Shown: positions 37,411 through 46,163 of the stretch, piece after piece
How positions within the stretch are numbered: the stretch's first letter is position 1
Layout: the number at the start of each line of letters is the position of its first letter
Source of the DNA: Miniimonas arenae
GTDB taxonomy: Bacteria; Actinomycetota; Actinomycetes; Actinomycetales; Beutenbergiaceae
Reading direction: 5' to 3'
Length of the DNA: 64,000 nt
NCBI RefSeq assembly: GCF_006351005.1
Contig: NZ_VENP01000008.1
Location: forward strand, 1 to 64,000
The notes under the pieces: model-generated
What the model was told of the DNA's origin: nothing
Databases searched by the model: none
The model's input: the letters and a program-made list of their open reading frames with translations, nothing else
Program-made: the position numbers and the translations under genes

Positions 37411-38172
37411 CTACGACGCGGACCGCGCGGCGAGCGCGGCCGCGCCCACGATGCCCGCCGCGTTGCGCAGCTTGGCCGGCACGATGCGGGTCTGCAGGTC
37501 CAGCAGCGGCAGGAACTGGCTGTGCTTCTTGCTCACGCCGCCGCCCACCACGAACAGGTCGGGGGAGAACAGGAACTCCAGGTGGGAGAAGTACCGCTGC
37601 AGGCGGGGCGCCCACTCCTCGAACGTCCAGCCCTCGCGCTCGCGGACGCCGGAGGAGGCCTGCGTCTCGGCGTCGTGGCCGTCGACCTCGAGGTGGCCGA
37701 GCTCGGCGTTCGGCACGAGCACGCCGTCGTAGATCATCGCGGTGCCGATCCCGGTACCCAGCGTCACGACGAGCACGAGGCCCTTGACGTCCTTGGCGGC
37801 GCCGTAGGCGACCTCCGCGAAGCCGGCGGCGTCGGCGTCGTTCGCGACGAGCGTCGGGTGCCCGGTGGCCTCGCGCGCCACCTCGGCGACGTCCGTGCCG
37901 ATCCAGGACTTGTCCACGTTCGCCGCGGAGTACGCGACGCCGCGCTTGATGATGGCGGGGAACGTGAGGCCGATCGGCGCGTTCCTGGGCAGGTCGAACG
38001 AGCCCACCAGCTCCCCGAGCACGCGCGCGACGGCCTCGGGCGTCGAGGGCTGCGGGGTCTCGATCCGGAGCCGGTCCTTGGCGAACTCGCCGGAGTGCAG
38101 GTTCACGGGCGCGCCCTTGATGCCCGACCCTCCGATGTCGATGCCGAAGGCGAGCGACTGCTTCTTGGACAT
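37411..38172 (-). CDS. ppgK: Polyphosphate glucokinase
   Basis: 253 residues, ROK family, after an AGGAGG site. Phosphate-binding FGIDIGGSGIKGAPVNL at the N-terminus, catalytic Asp in VANDADAAGFAEVAYGAAKD, and LVVTLGTGIGTAMIYDG with NAELGHLEVDGHDAE. It phosphorylates glucose with polyphosphate or ATP, typical of actinobacteria. Diverges from the small gene at 38266. Confidence 0.93.
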   Translation of the reverse strand: MSKKQSLAFGIDIGGSGIKGAPVNLHSGEFAKDRLRIETPQPSTPEAVARVLGELVGSFDLPRNAPIGLTFPAIIKRGVAYSAANVDKSWIGTDVAEVAREATGHPTLVANDADAAGFAEVAYGAAKDVKGLVLVVTLGTGIGTAMIYDGVLVPNAELGHLEVDGHDAETQASSGVREREGWTFEEWAPRLQRYFSHLEFLFSPDLFVVGGGVSKKHSQFLPLLDLQTRIVPAKLRNAAGIVGAAALAARSAS

Positions 38173-38265
38173 GGGACGGGCCCTCCTGTGGGTTCCTGAC
38201 CGAGCGGTGTGCGGGCATGACGACAGCGACGCCGTCGTGCGAGTATGGGAAGTCTAGGAGGATCG

Positions 38266-38487
38266 ATGACCCAGGACGCACCCCGCGACGACGCGGACCT
38301 GACCGAGAACGGCTACTACTACAACCTCACGTCTGGCGAGGTCGAGAAGGGCCTGGTGTCCCCCTGGACACAGCGCATGGGTCCCTACCGCACCGCCGCC
38401 GAGGCGTCTGCGGCGCTCGAGACCGCGCGCAAGCGGTCGCAGTCGTGGGACGCCGAGGACCGGCGCTGGGCCGGGTCGGACGAGTAG
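38266..38487 (+). CDS. Small conserved actinobacterial protein (SPOR-like)
   Basis: 73 residues from ATG with AGGAGG 4 bases upstream. Sequence ENGYYYNLTSGEVEKGLVSP then GPYRTAAEASAALETARKR is a short, Tyr- and Trp-rich protein. Homologues are often labelled SPOR-domain or, misleadingly, methionine aminopeptidase. No signal peptide. Function is not known. Confidence 0.75.
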   Translation: MTQDAPRDDADLTENGYYYNLTSGEVEKGLVSPWTQRMGPYRTAAEASAALETARKRSQSWDAEDRRWAGSDE

Positions 38488-38506
38488 GGCCCGACGGCGA
38501 GCTCGC

Positions 38507-39358
38507 CTACTCGCCGTACGTGTGCTCGGGCCCGGGGAACGAGCCGTTGCGCACCGCGGCACCGTAGGCGCGGGTCGCCTCGGCCAGCGCGGCGCCCACC
38601 TCGCCGAAGCGCCGTGAGAAGCGCGGCGCCCAGTCCGCCATGCCGGCCATGTCGAGCCAGACGAGCACCTGGCCGTCGCAGCCGGCGCCCGCGCCGATCC
38701 CGATCGTGGGGATCGCCAGGCGCGCCGTGACGCGGGCGGCCAGCGGCGCGGGGACCATCTCGAGCACGAGGGCGACGGCGCCCGCGTCGGCCAGCGCGAC
38801 GGCGTCGGCGAGCAGCGCGTCGGCCGCGTCCTCGCCGCGACCCTGCACCCGCTTGCCGCCGAGGATGTTCTCGGCCTGCGGCGTGAGGCCCAGGTGCCCC
38901 ACGACGGGGATGCCGCTGCGGGTGAGGAGCCGGACCTGCTCGGTCACGTGCCGGCCGCCCTCGAGCTTGACGGCGTTCGCGCCGCCCTCCTTGAGCAGGC
39001 GAACCGACGTGGCGTGCGCCTGCGCCGGTGAGGCCTCGTAGGAGCCGAACGGCAGGTCGGCGACGACGAGCGCGCGCTTCGTGGCCCGCGCCACCGAGCG
39101 GGTGGCCACCACCATCTCGTCGACCGTGACGGGGATCGTGTTGCGGTGACCGAGCATGTTGTCGCCGATGGAGTCGCCGACGAGCAGCAGATCCACGCCC
39201 TGCTCGTCGAAGATCCGGGCGGTCACGCCGTCGTAGGCGGTGAGCATCACGAGGCGCTCGCCGCGCTCCTTGAGCGCCCGCAGGTCGGGCACGCGGACGG
39301 GGCGGGTGCTGGCGGGGGAGGGCGACGGCGCTGCCGCCGCCGAGGGGCTGCCGGGCAT
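38507..39358 (-). CDS. panB: 3-methyl-2-oxobutanoate hydroxymethyltransferase
   Basis: 283 residues. After a Pro/Ser-rich leader come VMLTAYDGVTARIFDEQGVD, LLVGDSIGDNMLGHRNTIPV, VKLEGG, GHLGLTPQ and TIGIGAGAGCDGQVLVWLD, all PanB hallmarks including the Mg-binding Asp. First step of pantothenate synthesis. A TAGGCT box sits 7 nt before the ATG. Head-to-head with glnA2, as in the Rv2222c-Rv2225 region. Confidence 0.95.
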   Translation of the reverse strand: MPGSPSAAAAPSPSPASTRPVRVPDLRALKERGERLVMLTAYDGVTARIFDEQGVDLLLVGDSIGDNMLGHRNTIPVTVDEMVVATRSVARATKRALVVADLPFGSYEASPAQAHATSVRLLKEGGANAVKLEGGRHVTEQVRLLTRSGIPVVGHLGLTPQAENILGGKRVQGRGEDAADALLADAVALADAGAVALVLEMVPAPLAARVTARLAIPTIGIGAGAGCDGQVLVWLDMAGMADWAPRFSRRFGEVGAALAEATRAYGAAVRNGSFPGPEHTYGE

Positions 39359-39365
39359 GGCTGCC

Positions 39366-39371
39366 AGCCTA
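39366..39371 (-). promoter_or_regulatory. Leaderless-type -10 TAGGCT of panB
   Basis: TAGGCT is followed by seven bases (ggcagcc) and ATG on the minus strand. Confidence 0.55.
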
Positions 39372-39443
39372 GTCGCGCCGTCCGCCGCGCTGTTCGCCGC
39401 GCCCGGCGCCGTGACTAGTCGGGGTTGCGCCCGGGTTCGCTCC

Positions 39444-39470
39444 CGGTTCCGCCATGATAGGAACGAACCG
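39444..39470 (+). promoter_or_regulatory. Nested inverted repeat and probable -10 of glnA2
   Basis: GTTCC (39446) pairs with GGAAC (39460), and CGGTT (39444) with AACCG (39466). CATGAT at 39453 inside the dyad could be the -10 element, 32 bp before the ATG. The dyad might bind a nitrogen regulator, though it is not a clear GlnR box. Confidence 0.35.
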
Positions 39471-39490
39471 ACGGTCGGCGAGGGAGAGCG

Positions 39491-40828
39491 ATGGACAAGC
39501 AGCAGGAGTACGTGCTCCGAGCGATCGAGGAGCGCGACATCCGCTTCATCCGCCTGTGGTTCACGGACGTGCTCGGGATGCTCAAGTCGGTGGCGATCGC
39601 CCCGGCCGAGCTGGAGAGCGCGTTCGCCGAGGGGATCGGGTTCGACGGCAGCGCCATCGAGGGCCTCTCGCGCGTGTCGGAGTCCGACATGCTCGCGCGC
39701 CCCGACCCCGCCACGTTCCAGGTGCTGCCGTGGCGCGGCGACCACCGCGGCACGGCGCGGATGTTCTGCGACATCCTCACGCCCGACGGCGAGCCGGCCG
39801 CCGCGGACTCGCGCAACGTGCTCAAGCGCAACCTCGCCAAGGCGGCCGACCTCGGCTTCTCCTACTACACGCACCCCGAGGTGGAGTTCTACCTCTTCCA
39901 CACCCCGGAGAGCGCCGAGGGTCCGCTCGTGCCGGTGGACGACGCCGGGTACTTCGACCACGTCGCCCGTGGCACGGGGCACGACTTCCGCCGCGCGACG
40001 ATCGGCCTGCTGGAGTCGATGGGCATCTCGGTGGAGTACTCCCACCACGAGGGCGGCCCGGGGCAGAACGAGATCGACCTGCGCTACGCGGACGCCCTGT
40101 CCACGGCCGACAACATCATGACCTTCCGCACCGTGGTCAAGGAGGTCGCGCTCGACCAGGGCATCATGGCGTCCTTCATGCCGAAGCCGCTGTCGGGACA
40201 GCCCGGCTCGGGCATGCACACCCACCTGTCGCTCTTCGAGGGCGACTCGAACGCGTTCTACGACCCCGCGGGGCAGTACGAGCTGTCCAACACGGCGCGC
40301 AAGTTCATCGCGGGCATGCTGCGCCACTCCGCGGAGATCACGGCCGTGACGAACCAGTTCGTCAACTCCTACAAGCGCCTGTGGGGCGGCGGCGAGGCGC
40401 CGAGCTACGTGTGCTGGGGGCACAACAACCGTTCCGCCCTCATCCGCGTGCCGATGTACAAGCCGGGCAAGGGGCAGTCCGCCCGGGTGGAGTACCGCGC
40501 GCTGGACTCCGCGGCCAACCCGTACCTCGCGTACGCCGTGCTCCTCGCGGCGGGCCTCAAGGGCATCCAGGAGGACTACGAGCTGCCCGAGGAGGCCGAG
40601 GACAACGTCTGGGACCTCACCGACGCCGAGCGTCGGGCCCTGGGGATCGCGCCGCTGCCGAACAACCTCCAGGACGCCCTCGACACCATGGAGCGCTCCG
40701 AGCTCCTCGCCGAGACGCTCGGCGAGAGCGTGTTCGAGGTCTTCCTGCGCAACAAGCGCCGCGAGTGGGTGGAGTACCGCGCCCAGGTGACGCCGTACGA
40801 GATCGCCAAGCTCTTGCGCGCGCTCTGA
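39491..40828 (+). CDS. glnA2: Glutamine synthetase, GSI-alpha (GlnA2-like)
   Basis: 445 residues, shorter than GSI-beta (about 470). Active-site segments are GFDGSAIEGLSRVSESDM, EVEFYLF, HHEGGPGQNEIDLRY and GSGMHTHLS, plus NNRSALIRVP. At the position of the adenylylated Tyr (NLYDLP in GSI-beta) it reads NVWDLT, W374, so it cannot be adenylylated there. It makes glutamine from glutamate and ammonia. The upstream gene glnII is absent; glnE follows 146 bp downstream. Confidence 0.9.
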   Translation: MDKQQEYVLRAIEERDIRFIRLWFTDVLGMLKSVAIAPAELESAFAEGIGFDGSAIEGLSRVSESDMLARPDPATFQVLPWRGDHRGTARMFCDILTPDGEPAAADSRNVLKRNLAKAADLGFSYYTHPEVEFYLFHTPESAEGPLVPVDDAGYFDHVARGTGHDFRRATIGLLESMGISVEYSHHEGGPGQNEIDLRYADALSTADNIMTFRTVVKEVALDQGIMASFMPKPLSGQPGSGMHTHLSLFEGDSNAFYDPAGQYELSNTARKFIAGMLRHSAEITAVTNQFVNSYKRLWGGGEAPSYVCWGHNNRSALIRVPMYKPGKGQSARVEYRALDSAANPYLAYAVLLAAGLKGIQEDYELPEEAEDNVWDLTDAERRALGIAPLPNNLQDALDTMERSELLAETLGESVFEVFLRNKRREWVEYRAQVTPYEIAKLLRAL

Positions 40829-40974
40829 GCGCCGGCGACGACGCTGCGGCCAGGACCGATGCTCGCGGGTCGGCCGCGCCGGCGACTCGCGCCGGCCACG
40901 ACGGCTCGACCCGCGCAGGCAACGACGGCTCGACTCGCGCTGCGACCCGCACTGCGACCGGAGGAGGTGGGTCC

Positions 40975-43900
40975 GTGACCCGACAGGCCTCGACGTCCAC
41001 GCGCCTGATCCGGCTCGGCTTCCGCGAGGTGTGTCGTGCCGAGTCCCTGCTCGCCGACCCCGTCGTGCAGGAGGTGGCCGGGCCCGACGGTGAGGGCGAC
41101 CTCCTCGAGGCGGTCGGCGCGACGGCGGACCCGGACCTCGCGCTGCTCGCGCTCGTGCGGATCCTCGAGTCGTCGACGCCGGCCCAGCGCGCCCACGTGC
41201 GCGAGGTGCTGCGCGAGGCGGGCGAACCGGCGCAGCGGCTGCTCGCCGTCGTCGGCGCGTCCGCCGCCCTGGGCGACACGCTCGCGGCGCACCCGGACGA
41301 CGTCGCGCTCGTGACGGGGGAGACCGGCCCCGGGATCCTCGCCGAGGCGGCGCAGGACGTGCGTGCCACGCTGCTGCGCGCGGTCGGGGCCGACCCCGAC
41401 GCCGAGGTCCCGGTCGCGGGATCGGCCGCGGACGTGGAGCGGCCCACGGACGCGATGCGGCGGGCCTACCGCCAGCAGCTGCTGCGGATCGCCGCGTCCG
41501 ACCTCACCCGCCCCGACCCGCTGTCCACGCTGCCCGGCGTCGCGGCGGCGCTCGCCGACCTCGCCGCGGCGGCGCTCGAGGCGGCGCTGGCCGTCTCCCG
41601 CGCGGAGGTCGCCGACTCCGAGCTCGTGCGGCTCGCGGTGTTCGGGATGGGCAAGACGGGCGGCCGCGAGCTCAACTACATCTCCGACGTCGACGTCATC
41701 TTCGTGGCCGAGCCCGTGCTCGGCCAGGACGGCGAGCCCGTCGTGGCGGAGGACCGCGCGCTGCGGATCGCCACGCGCCTCGCGTCCGGCACGGCGCGGG
41801 CGTGCTCGGGTCCCAGCCGGGAGCCGGCGCTGTGGGAGGTCGACGCGGCCCTGCGGCCCGAGGGCAAGCAGGGCCCGCTCGTGCGGACGCTGGCCAGCCA
41901 CGTCGCCTACTACGAGCGGTGGGCGAAGACCTGGGAGTTCCAGGCGCTGCTCAAGGCCCGGTGCGTCGCGGGCGACCGCGCGCTCGGGGACGCCTACCTC
42001 GAGGCGCTGCAGCCGATGGTGTGGACCGCGGTGCAGCGCGAGCACTTCGTGGAGGACGCGCAGGCGATGCGGCGTCGCGTCGAGCAGCACATCCCGCGCA
42101 AGGAGGCCGACCGCCAGCTCAAGCTCGGCACCGGCGGGCTGCGCGACGTCGAGTTCACCGTGCAGCTGCTTCAGCTCGTGCACGGCCGCCTCGCGCCCGG
42201 CATCCGGCACCGCAACACGCTCGCGGCGCTGTCGGCGCTCGCGCAGGAGGGGTTCGTCGGGCGCGCGGACGCCGCGCGCCTCGGGGTCTGCTACCGCTTC
42301 CTGCGCCTCATGGAGCACCGCATCCAGCTCTACCGGCTGCGACGCACCCACCTCGTGCCGACCGACGAGCGCGACCTGGCCCGGCTGGGTCGCTCGATGC
42401 GGATCGTGCCGGACGAGGAGAGCGACGTCGTGGCCGAGCTGCTCGTGCGCTGGCGGCACACCCGTCGCGACGTGCGGCGCCTGCACGAGGAGCTCTTCTA
42501 CCGTCCGCTGCTGCCCGCCACCGCGCAGCTGTCTGCGGCGGACGCCTCGCTCGCGCCCGAGGCCGCCCGGGCGCGCCTGGCCGCGCTCGGCTACCGGGCG
42601 CCGGACGCCGCACTCCAGCACATCGCCGCGCTCACCGAGGGCGTCTCGCGCCGCTCGGCGATCCAGCGTCAGCTGCTGCCGGTGATGCTCGGCTGGTTCA
42701 CCGAGGGGCCCGACCCCGACGGCGGGCTGCTGGCGTTCCGCACCCTCTCGGAGGAGATGGGCGCGACGCCCTGGTACCTCAAGCTGCTGCGCGACTCCGG
42801 CGTAGCCGCGCACAACCTCGCGCAGGTGCTGTCGTCCTCGCGCTACGCCGCGGAGCACTTGCGGCGGTCCCCGGACGCGGTGAAGTGGCTCGCGGAGGAC
42901 GGCGACCTCGCGCCGCACGGACCCGAGGCGCTCGAGGCGGAGATGGACGCGGTGCTGCGGCGTCGCTCGCTCGAGGACTCCCAGGCCGCCGCGACGCACG
43001 TGCGCTACCTGCGGCGTCGGGAGCTGGCCCGCACGGCCGTGTCGGACGTGCTCACGCACCTGGAGCTGGACATCACCCCCGGCATCTCGTGGGCCGCGGA
43101 CGCCGCGCTGCGCGGGGCGCTGCGGATCGCCGCCGCCGAGGTGGGCGCCGAGCAGGGGTACGCCGAGGCGCCGACGGCGATGCTCGTCGTCGCGATGGGC
43201 CGGCTCGGCGGGCAGGAGCTCGGCTACGCCTCCGACGCGGACGTCATGTTCGTGCACGACCCCGTTCCCGGCGCCGACCCGCAGAAGGCGCAGACCTACG
43301 CGCTCGCGGTGGCGCAGCGGATCGGGCACCTGCTCGGTCAGACCGGTCCGGAGCCCGCGCTGGAGGTGGACGCGTCGCTGCGGCCCGAGGGGCGCAACGG
43401 TCCGCTCGCGCGCTCGTTCGCCGCGTACGAGGAGTACTACGGGCGCTGGTCGGCGGGCTGGGAGCGGCAGGCGCTGCTGCGCGCGCGCCCGGTCGCCGGC
43501 GACGACGCCCTCGCGCAGCGCTTCGTGGCGCTGATCGACCCGGTCCGTTACGCCGGCGGCGGGCTGGACGACCACGAGCTGCGCGAGTTCCGACGGATCA
43601 AGGCGCGGGTGGAGAACGAGCGGCTGCCCCGCGGCGTGCCGCCGAACCGGCACCTCAAGCTCGGCCGCGGTGGCATCGCCGACGTCGAGTGGACCGTGCA
43701 GTACCTGCAGCTGCTGCACGCGCACGAGGTGCCGGGGATGCGCACGCCGCGCACGCTGGAGGCCCTCCGGTCCGGCGCCGAGGCCGGGGTGGTCTCCGCC
43801 GCCGATGCCGAGCTGCTGCAGCGCGCCTGGCGTCTCGGCGTGCGCACCCGCGACGCGCTCGTGCTCGCCACGGGCCGCACGACCGGGCCGAAGTTGGACG

Positions 43901-44094
43901 TGCTGCCGTCGGAGCGGCGCGAGCTCGCCGCCGCGGCGCAGCTGCTGGGGTACGGGCCGGCCGCGGGCGGCCAGCTCGAGGAGGACTACCTGCGCACGGC
44001 GCGGCGCGCCCGCGCCGTGGTCGAGCGGATCTTCTACGGCCAGGCGGTGCCGGTGCGGACGGCGCCCGCGCGGCCGGGGCCCGGGCGGCGCTGA
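40975..44094 (+). CDS. glnE: Bifunctional glutamine synthetase adenylyltransferase / deadenylase
   Basis: 1039 residues from GTG after GGAGGAGG at 40960. Two nucleotidyltransferase domains: FGMGKTGGRELNYISDVDVI (deadenylase half, about 220) and AMGRLGGQELGYASDADVMF (adenylyltransferase half, about 740), each with a GG-x-ELxxxSDxD motif, plus helical linkers RQLKLGTGGLRDVEF and HLKLGRGGIADVEW. It modifies a GSI-beta enzyme encoded elsewhere. The 146-bp gap before it holds imperfect repeats of cgacggctcgac-cgcgc. Confidence 0.94.
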   Translation: MTRQASTSTRLIRLGFREVCRAESLLADPVVQEVAGPDGEGDLLEAVGATADPDLALLALVRILESSTPAQRAHVREVLREAGEPAQRLLAVVGASAALGDTLAAHPDDVALVTGETGPGILAEAAQDVRATLLRAVGADPDAEVPVAGSAADVERPTDAMRRAYRQQLLRIAASDLTRPDPLSTLPGVAAALADLAAAALEAALAVSRAEVADSELVRLAVFGMGKTGGRELNYISDVDVIFVAEPVLGQDGEPVVAEDRALRIATRLASGTARACSGPSREPALWEVDAALRPEGKQGPLVRTLASHVAYYERWAKTWEFQALLKARCVAGDRALGDAYLEALQPMVWTAVQREHFVEDAQAMRRRVEQHIPRKEADRQLKLGTGGLRDVEFTVQLLQLVHGRLAPGIRHRNTLAALSALAQEGFVGRADAARLGVCYRFLRLMEHRIQLYRLRRTHLVPTDERDLARLGRSMRIVPDEESDVVAELLVRWRHTRRDVRRLHEELFYRPLLPATAQLSAADASLAPEAARARLAALGYRAPDAALQHIAALTEGVSRRSAIQRQLLPVMLGWFTEGPDPDGGLLAFRTLSEEMGATPWYLKLLRDSGVAAHNLAQVLSSSRYAAEHLRRSPDAVKWLAEDGDLAPHGPEALEAEMDAVLRRRSLEDSQAAATHVRYLRRRELARTAVSDVLTHLELDITPGISWAADAALRGALRIAAAEVGAEQGYAEAPTAMLVVAMGRLGGQELGYASDADVMFVHDPVPGADPQKAQTYALAVAQRIGHLLGQTGPEPALEVDASLRPEGRNGPLARSFAAYEEYYGRWSAGWERQALLRARPVAGDDALAQRFVALIDPVRYAGGGLDDHELREFRRIKARVENERLPRGVPPNRHLKLGRGGIADVEWTVQYLQLLHAHEVPGMRTPRTLEALRSGAEAGVVSAADAELLQRAWRLGVRTRDALVLATGRTTGPKLDVLPSERRELAAAAQLLGYGPAAGGQLEEDYLRTARRARAVVERIFYGQAVPVRTAPARPGPGRR

Positions 44095-44106
44095 GGGTCA
44101 CCCACT

Positions 44107-44150
44107 CCGCGATATGGAAAGAAGCCCTCCGCGATACGAAAAGAAGCCCT
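44107..44150. repeat. Tandem 22-bp repeat between glnE and ltaE
   Basis: Units 44107-44128 and 44129-44150 share CCGCGATA, then (TGG/CGA)AAAGAAGCCCT, differing at two positions. They lie between convergent genes and are much more AT-rich than their surroundings. Confidence 0.85.
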
Positions 44151-44166
44151 CGGAGACGGGGAGGGG

Positions 44167-45249
44167 TCAGGGGGTGGCGAGCTCCTCGCGGACCGCCACC
44201 AGGAACGCGTCGACGTCCTCGGGCCGGGTGTCGAACGCGCACATCCAGCGCACCTCGCCCGCTGCGGCGTCCCAGTCGTAGAACCGGTACCGGGCGCGCA
44301 CCCGGTCGGCCACCGCGGGCGGCAGCGTCGCGAACACGGCGTTGGCCTGGGTCGGCTGCGTGAGGCCGAGCCCGGGCAGCTCGCCCGTAGCGATCCCCGC
44401 CTCCAGCCCGGCGCGCAGCCGCTGCGCCATCGCGTTCGCGTGGCTCGCGTTGCGCAGCCACAGGTCGCCGTCGTAGAGCGCGAGCAGCTGCGCCGAGACG
44501 AACCGCATCTTGCTCGCGAGCTGCATCGAGAGCTTGCGCACGAACGGCATCGCGGCGATCCCGCCGACCAGCGCGTCGGGGTCGATCACCACGACCGCCT
44601 CGGCCGCGAGCGCGCCGTTCTTCGTCCCGCCCAGACTCACGACGTCGACACCCGCGTCCGTGGTGAACGCCGCCAGCCCCGTGCCGAGCGTCGCGCCCGC
44701 GTTGGCCAGGCGCGCGCCGTCGACGTGCAGGCGCATCCCGCGCTCGTGCGCGTCGTCGGCGAGCGCACGGATCTCGTCCGGCGTGTAGCACGTGCCGAGC
44801 TCGGAGGTCTGGGTGATCGACACGACGAGCGGCTGTGCGCGGTGCTCGTCGCCCCAGCCCCACGCCTCGCGGTCCACGAGCTCGGGCGTGAGCTTGCCGT
44901 CCGGGGTCGGCACGGGCAGCAGCTTGAGGGAGCCCATCCGCTCGGGTGCGCCGCCCTCGTCGACGACGATGTGCGCCGTCGACGCGCACACCACGGCGCC
45001 CCAGCGCGGCAGCATCGCCTGCAGCGCGACGACGTTCGCGCCGGTGCCGTTGAAGACCGGCCAGGCGCTCGCCGTCGGGCCGAAGTGGCCGCGCACCACG
45101 TCGTCCAGCCGCTCGGTGTAGGCGTCACCGCCGTAGGCGACCTGGTGCCCCTCGTTCGCCGCGGCGAGAGCGGCGAGCACCTCCGGGTGCAGGCCCGAGT
45201 AGTTGTCGGAGGCGAACGTGCGCAGGTCGAGGTCGTGGCGGGGGTTCAC
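44167..45249 (-). CDS. Low-specificity threonine aldolase
   Basis: 360 residues from GTG, 4 bp after the SDR stop. Fold type I PLP enzyme: FASDNYSGLHPEVLAAL, NGTGANVVALQAML, the Asp motif LHVDGARLANAGATLG and PLP Lys in VSLGGTKNGALAAE. It cleaves threonine or other beta-hydroxy amino acids to glycine and an aldehyde. Third gene of an apparent operon with the DUF6421-like protein and the SDR. Confidence 0.92.
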   Translation of the reverse strand: MNPRHDLDLRTFASDNYSGLHPEVLAALAAANEGHQVAYGGDAYTERLDDVVRGHFGPTASAWPVFNGTGANVVALQAMLPRWGAVVCASTAHIVVDEGGAPERMGSLKLLPVPTPDGKLTPELVDREAWGWGDEHRAQPLVVSITQTSELGTCYTPDEIRALADDAHERGMRLHVDGARLANAGATLGTGLAAFTTDAGVDVVSLGGTKNGALAAEAVVVIDPDALVGGIAAMPFVRKLSMQLASKMRFVSAQLLALYDGDLWLRNASHANAMAQRLRAGLEAGIATGELPGLGLTQPTQANAVFATLPPAVADRVRARYRFYDWDAAAGEVRWMCAFDTRPEDVDAFLVAVREELATP

Positions 45250-45253
45250 GCCC

Positions 45254-46123
45254 CTATTCTCCCCGGGCCGCGTCCGTGCCCAGGTCCACGACGCTCCCGT
45301 TCACCTCGGACGCGGACACGGCCCACAGCTGCACGACGGCGCGGGCCAGCTCCTCCTCCAGGCCCGCCAGGGCGCGCACGCGGAAGATGACGGCCGCGCC
45401 GCGGGGCGGCGCGGACTGCGCCGGTGCGCCGCCCGACGGTGCGCCGCCCGACGGTGCGCCGCCCGACGGTGCGCCGCCCGACGGTGCGTCGCCCGACGGT
45501 GCGCCGCCCGACGGTGCGCCGCCCGACGGTGCGCCGCCGGTCGAGCCGGCGGACGGCGCGGGTCCGCCGGGGCCGGCGGGCACGTGCGCGAAGCCGTGCG
45601 TGAGCGAGGCGACCCACGACTCGGCAGCCGCCTTGAGCGCGGTGTACGCGGCGCTGCCCGCCGTGGGTCGCGCCACCGAGGTCGAGGAGACGAGGGCGAC
45701 GCGACCCGCGGGCGAGGCGAGCAGGTCGGGCCAGAACGCCGTCGTGGTCAGGCGCAGCGCCGTGAACGCCGGCTCCAGCGCCCGGTAGACCTCCTCGGTC
45801 TGGCCGGCGACGCCCCCGCCGCCGCGCCAGCCGCCGACGAGCGGCAGCACGCCGTCCACCGGGCCGAGCACGGCGTGCACGCGCGGCACCAGGGCGTCGA
45901 CCGCGGCGGTGTCGGTGAGGTCGCACGCGTAGGAGGCTGCGCCGTCGGGCGCGGGTGGTGCCGAGCGGGAGACGAGGGCGACCCGGGCGCCCGCGTCCAG
46001 GAGCGCGCGGGCGACCGCCCGGCCGGCCGTGCTGCCCGCTCCCGCGAGCAGCACGGTCCGGCCGGCGACGCCGGCAACGCCGGCGGCGGTGGTGCCGGCG
46101 GCGTCTTTGGCGTCGGTGGTCAC
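45254..46123 (-). CDS. Short-chain dehydrogenase/reductase with GGAPS repeat insert
   Basis: 289 residues from GTG. Nucleotide site LLAGAGSTAGRAVARALLDA; active-site Ser in VSSTSVARP and YTALK (Tyr-x3-Lys). After the active site a disordered insert of about 40 residues, mostly GGAPS repeats, precedes the last strand and C-terminus (AGLEEELARAVVQLWA). The insert sits where SDRs bind substrate, so it may be a surface loop. Middle gene of the DUF6421-SDR-aldolase unit. Confidence 0.85.
   Translation of the reverse strand: MTTDAKDAAGTTAAGVAGVAGRTVLLAGAGSTAGRAVARALLDAGARVALVSRSAPPAPDGAASYACDLTDTAAVDALVPRVHAVLGPVDGVLPLVGGWRGGGGVAGQTEEVYRALEPAFTALRLTTTAFWPDLLASPAGRVALVSSTSVARPTAGSAAYTALKAAAESWVASLTHGFAHVPAGPGGPAPSAGSTGGAPSGGAPSGGAPSGDAPSGGAPSGGAPSGGAPSGGAPAQSAPPRGAAVIFRVRALAGLEEELARAVVQLWAVSASEVNGSVVDLGTDAARGE
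45426..45530. repeat. 15-bp minisatellite, seven copies, inside the SDR gene
   Basis: GCGCCGCCCGACGGT occurs seven times without interruption, one copy with a C-to-T change (GGAPS to GDAPS), then a partial copy. The unit is in frame. Confidence 0.95.
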
Positions 46124-46163
46124 AGTCTGGTCATGGTCGCGTCACGGCCGGCCCACGCGCCGC

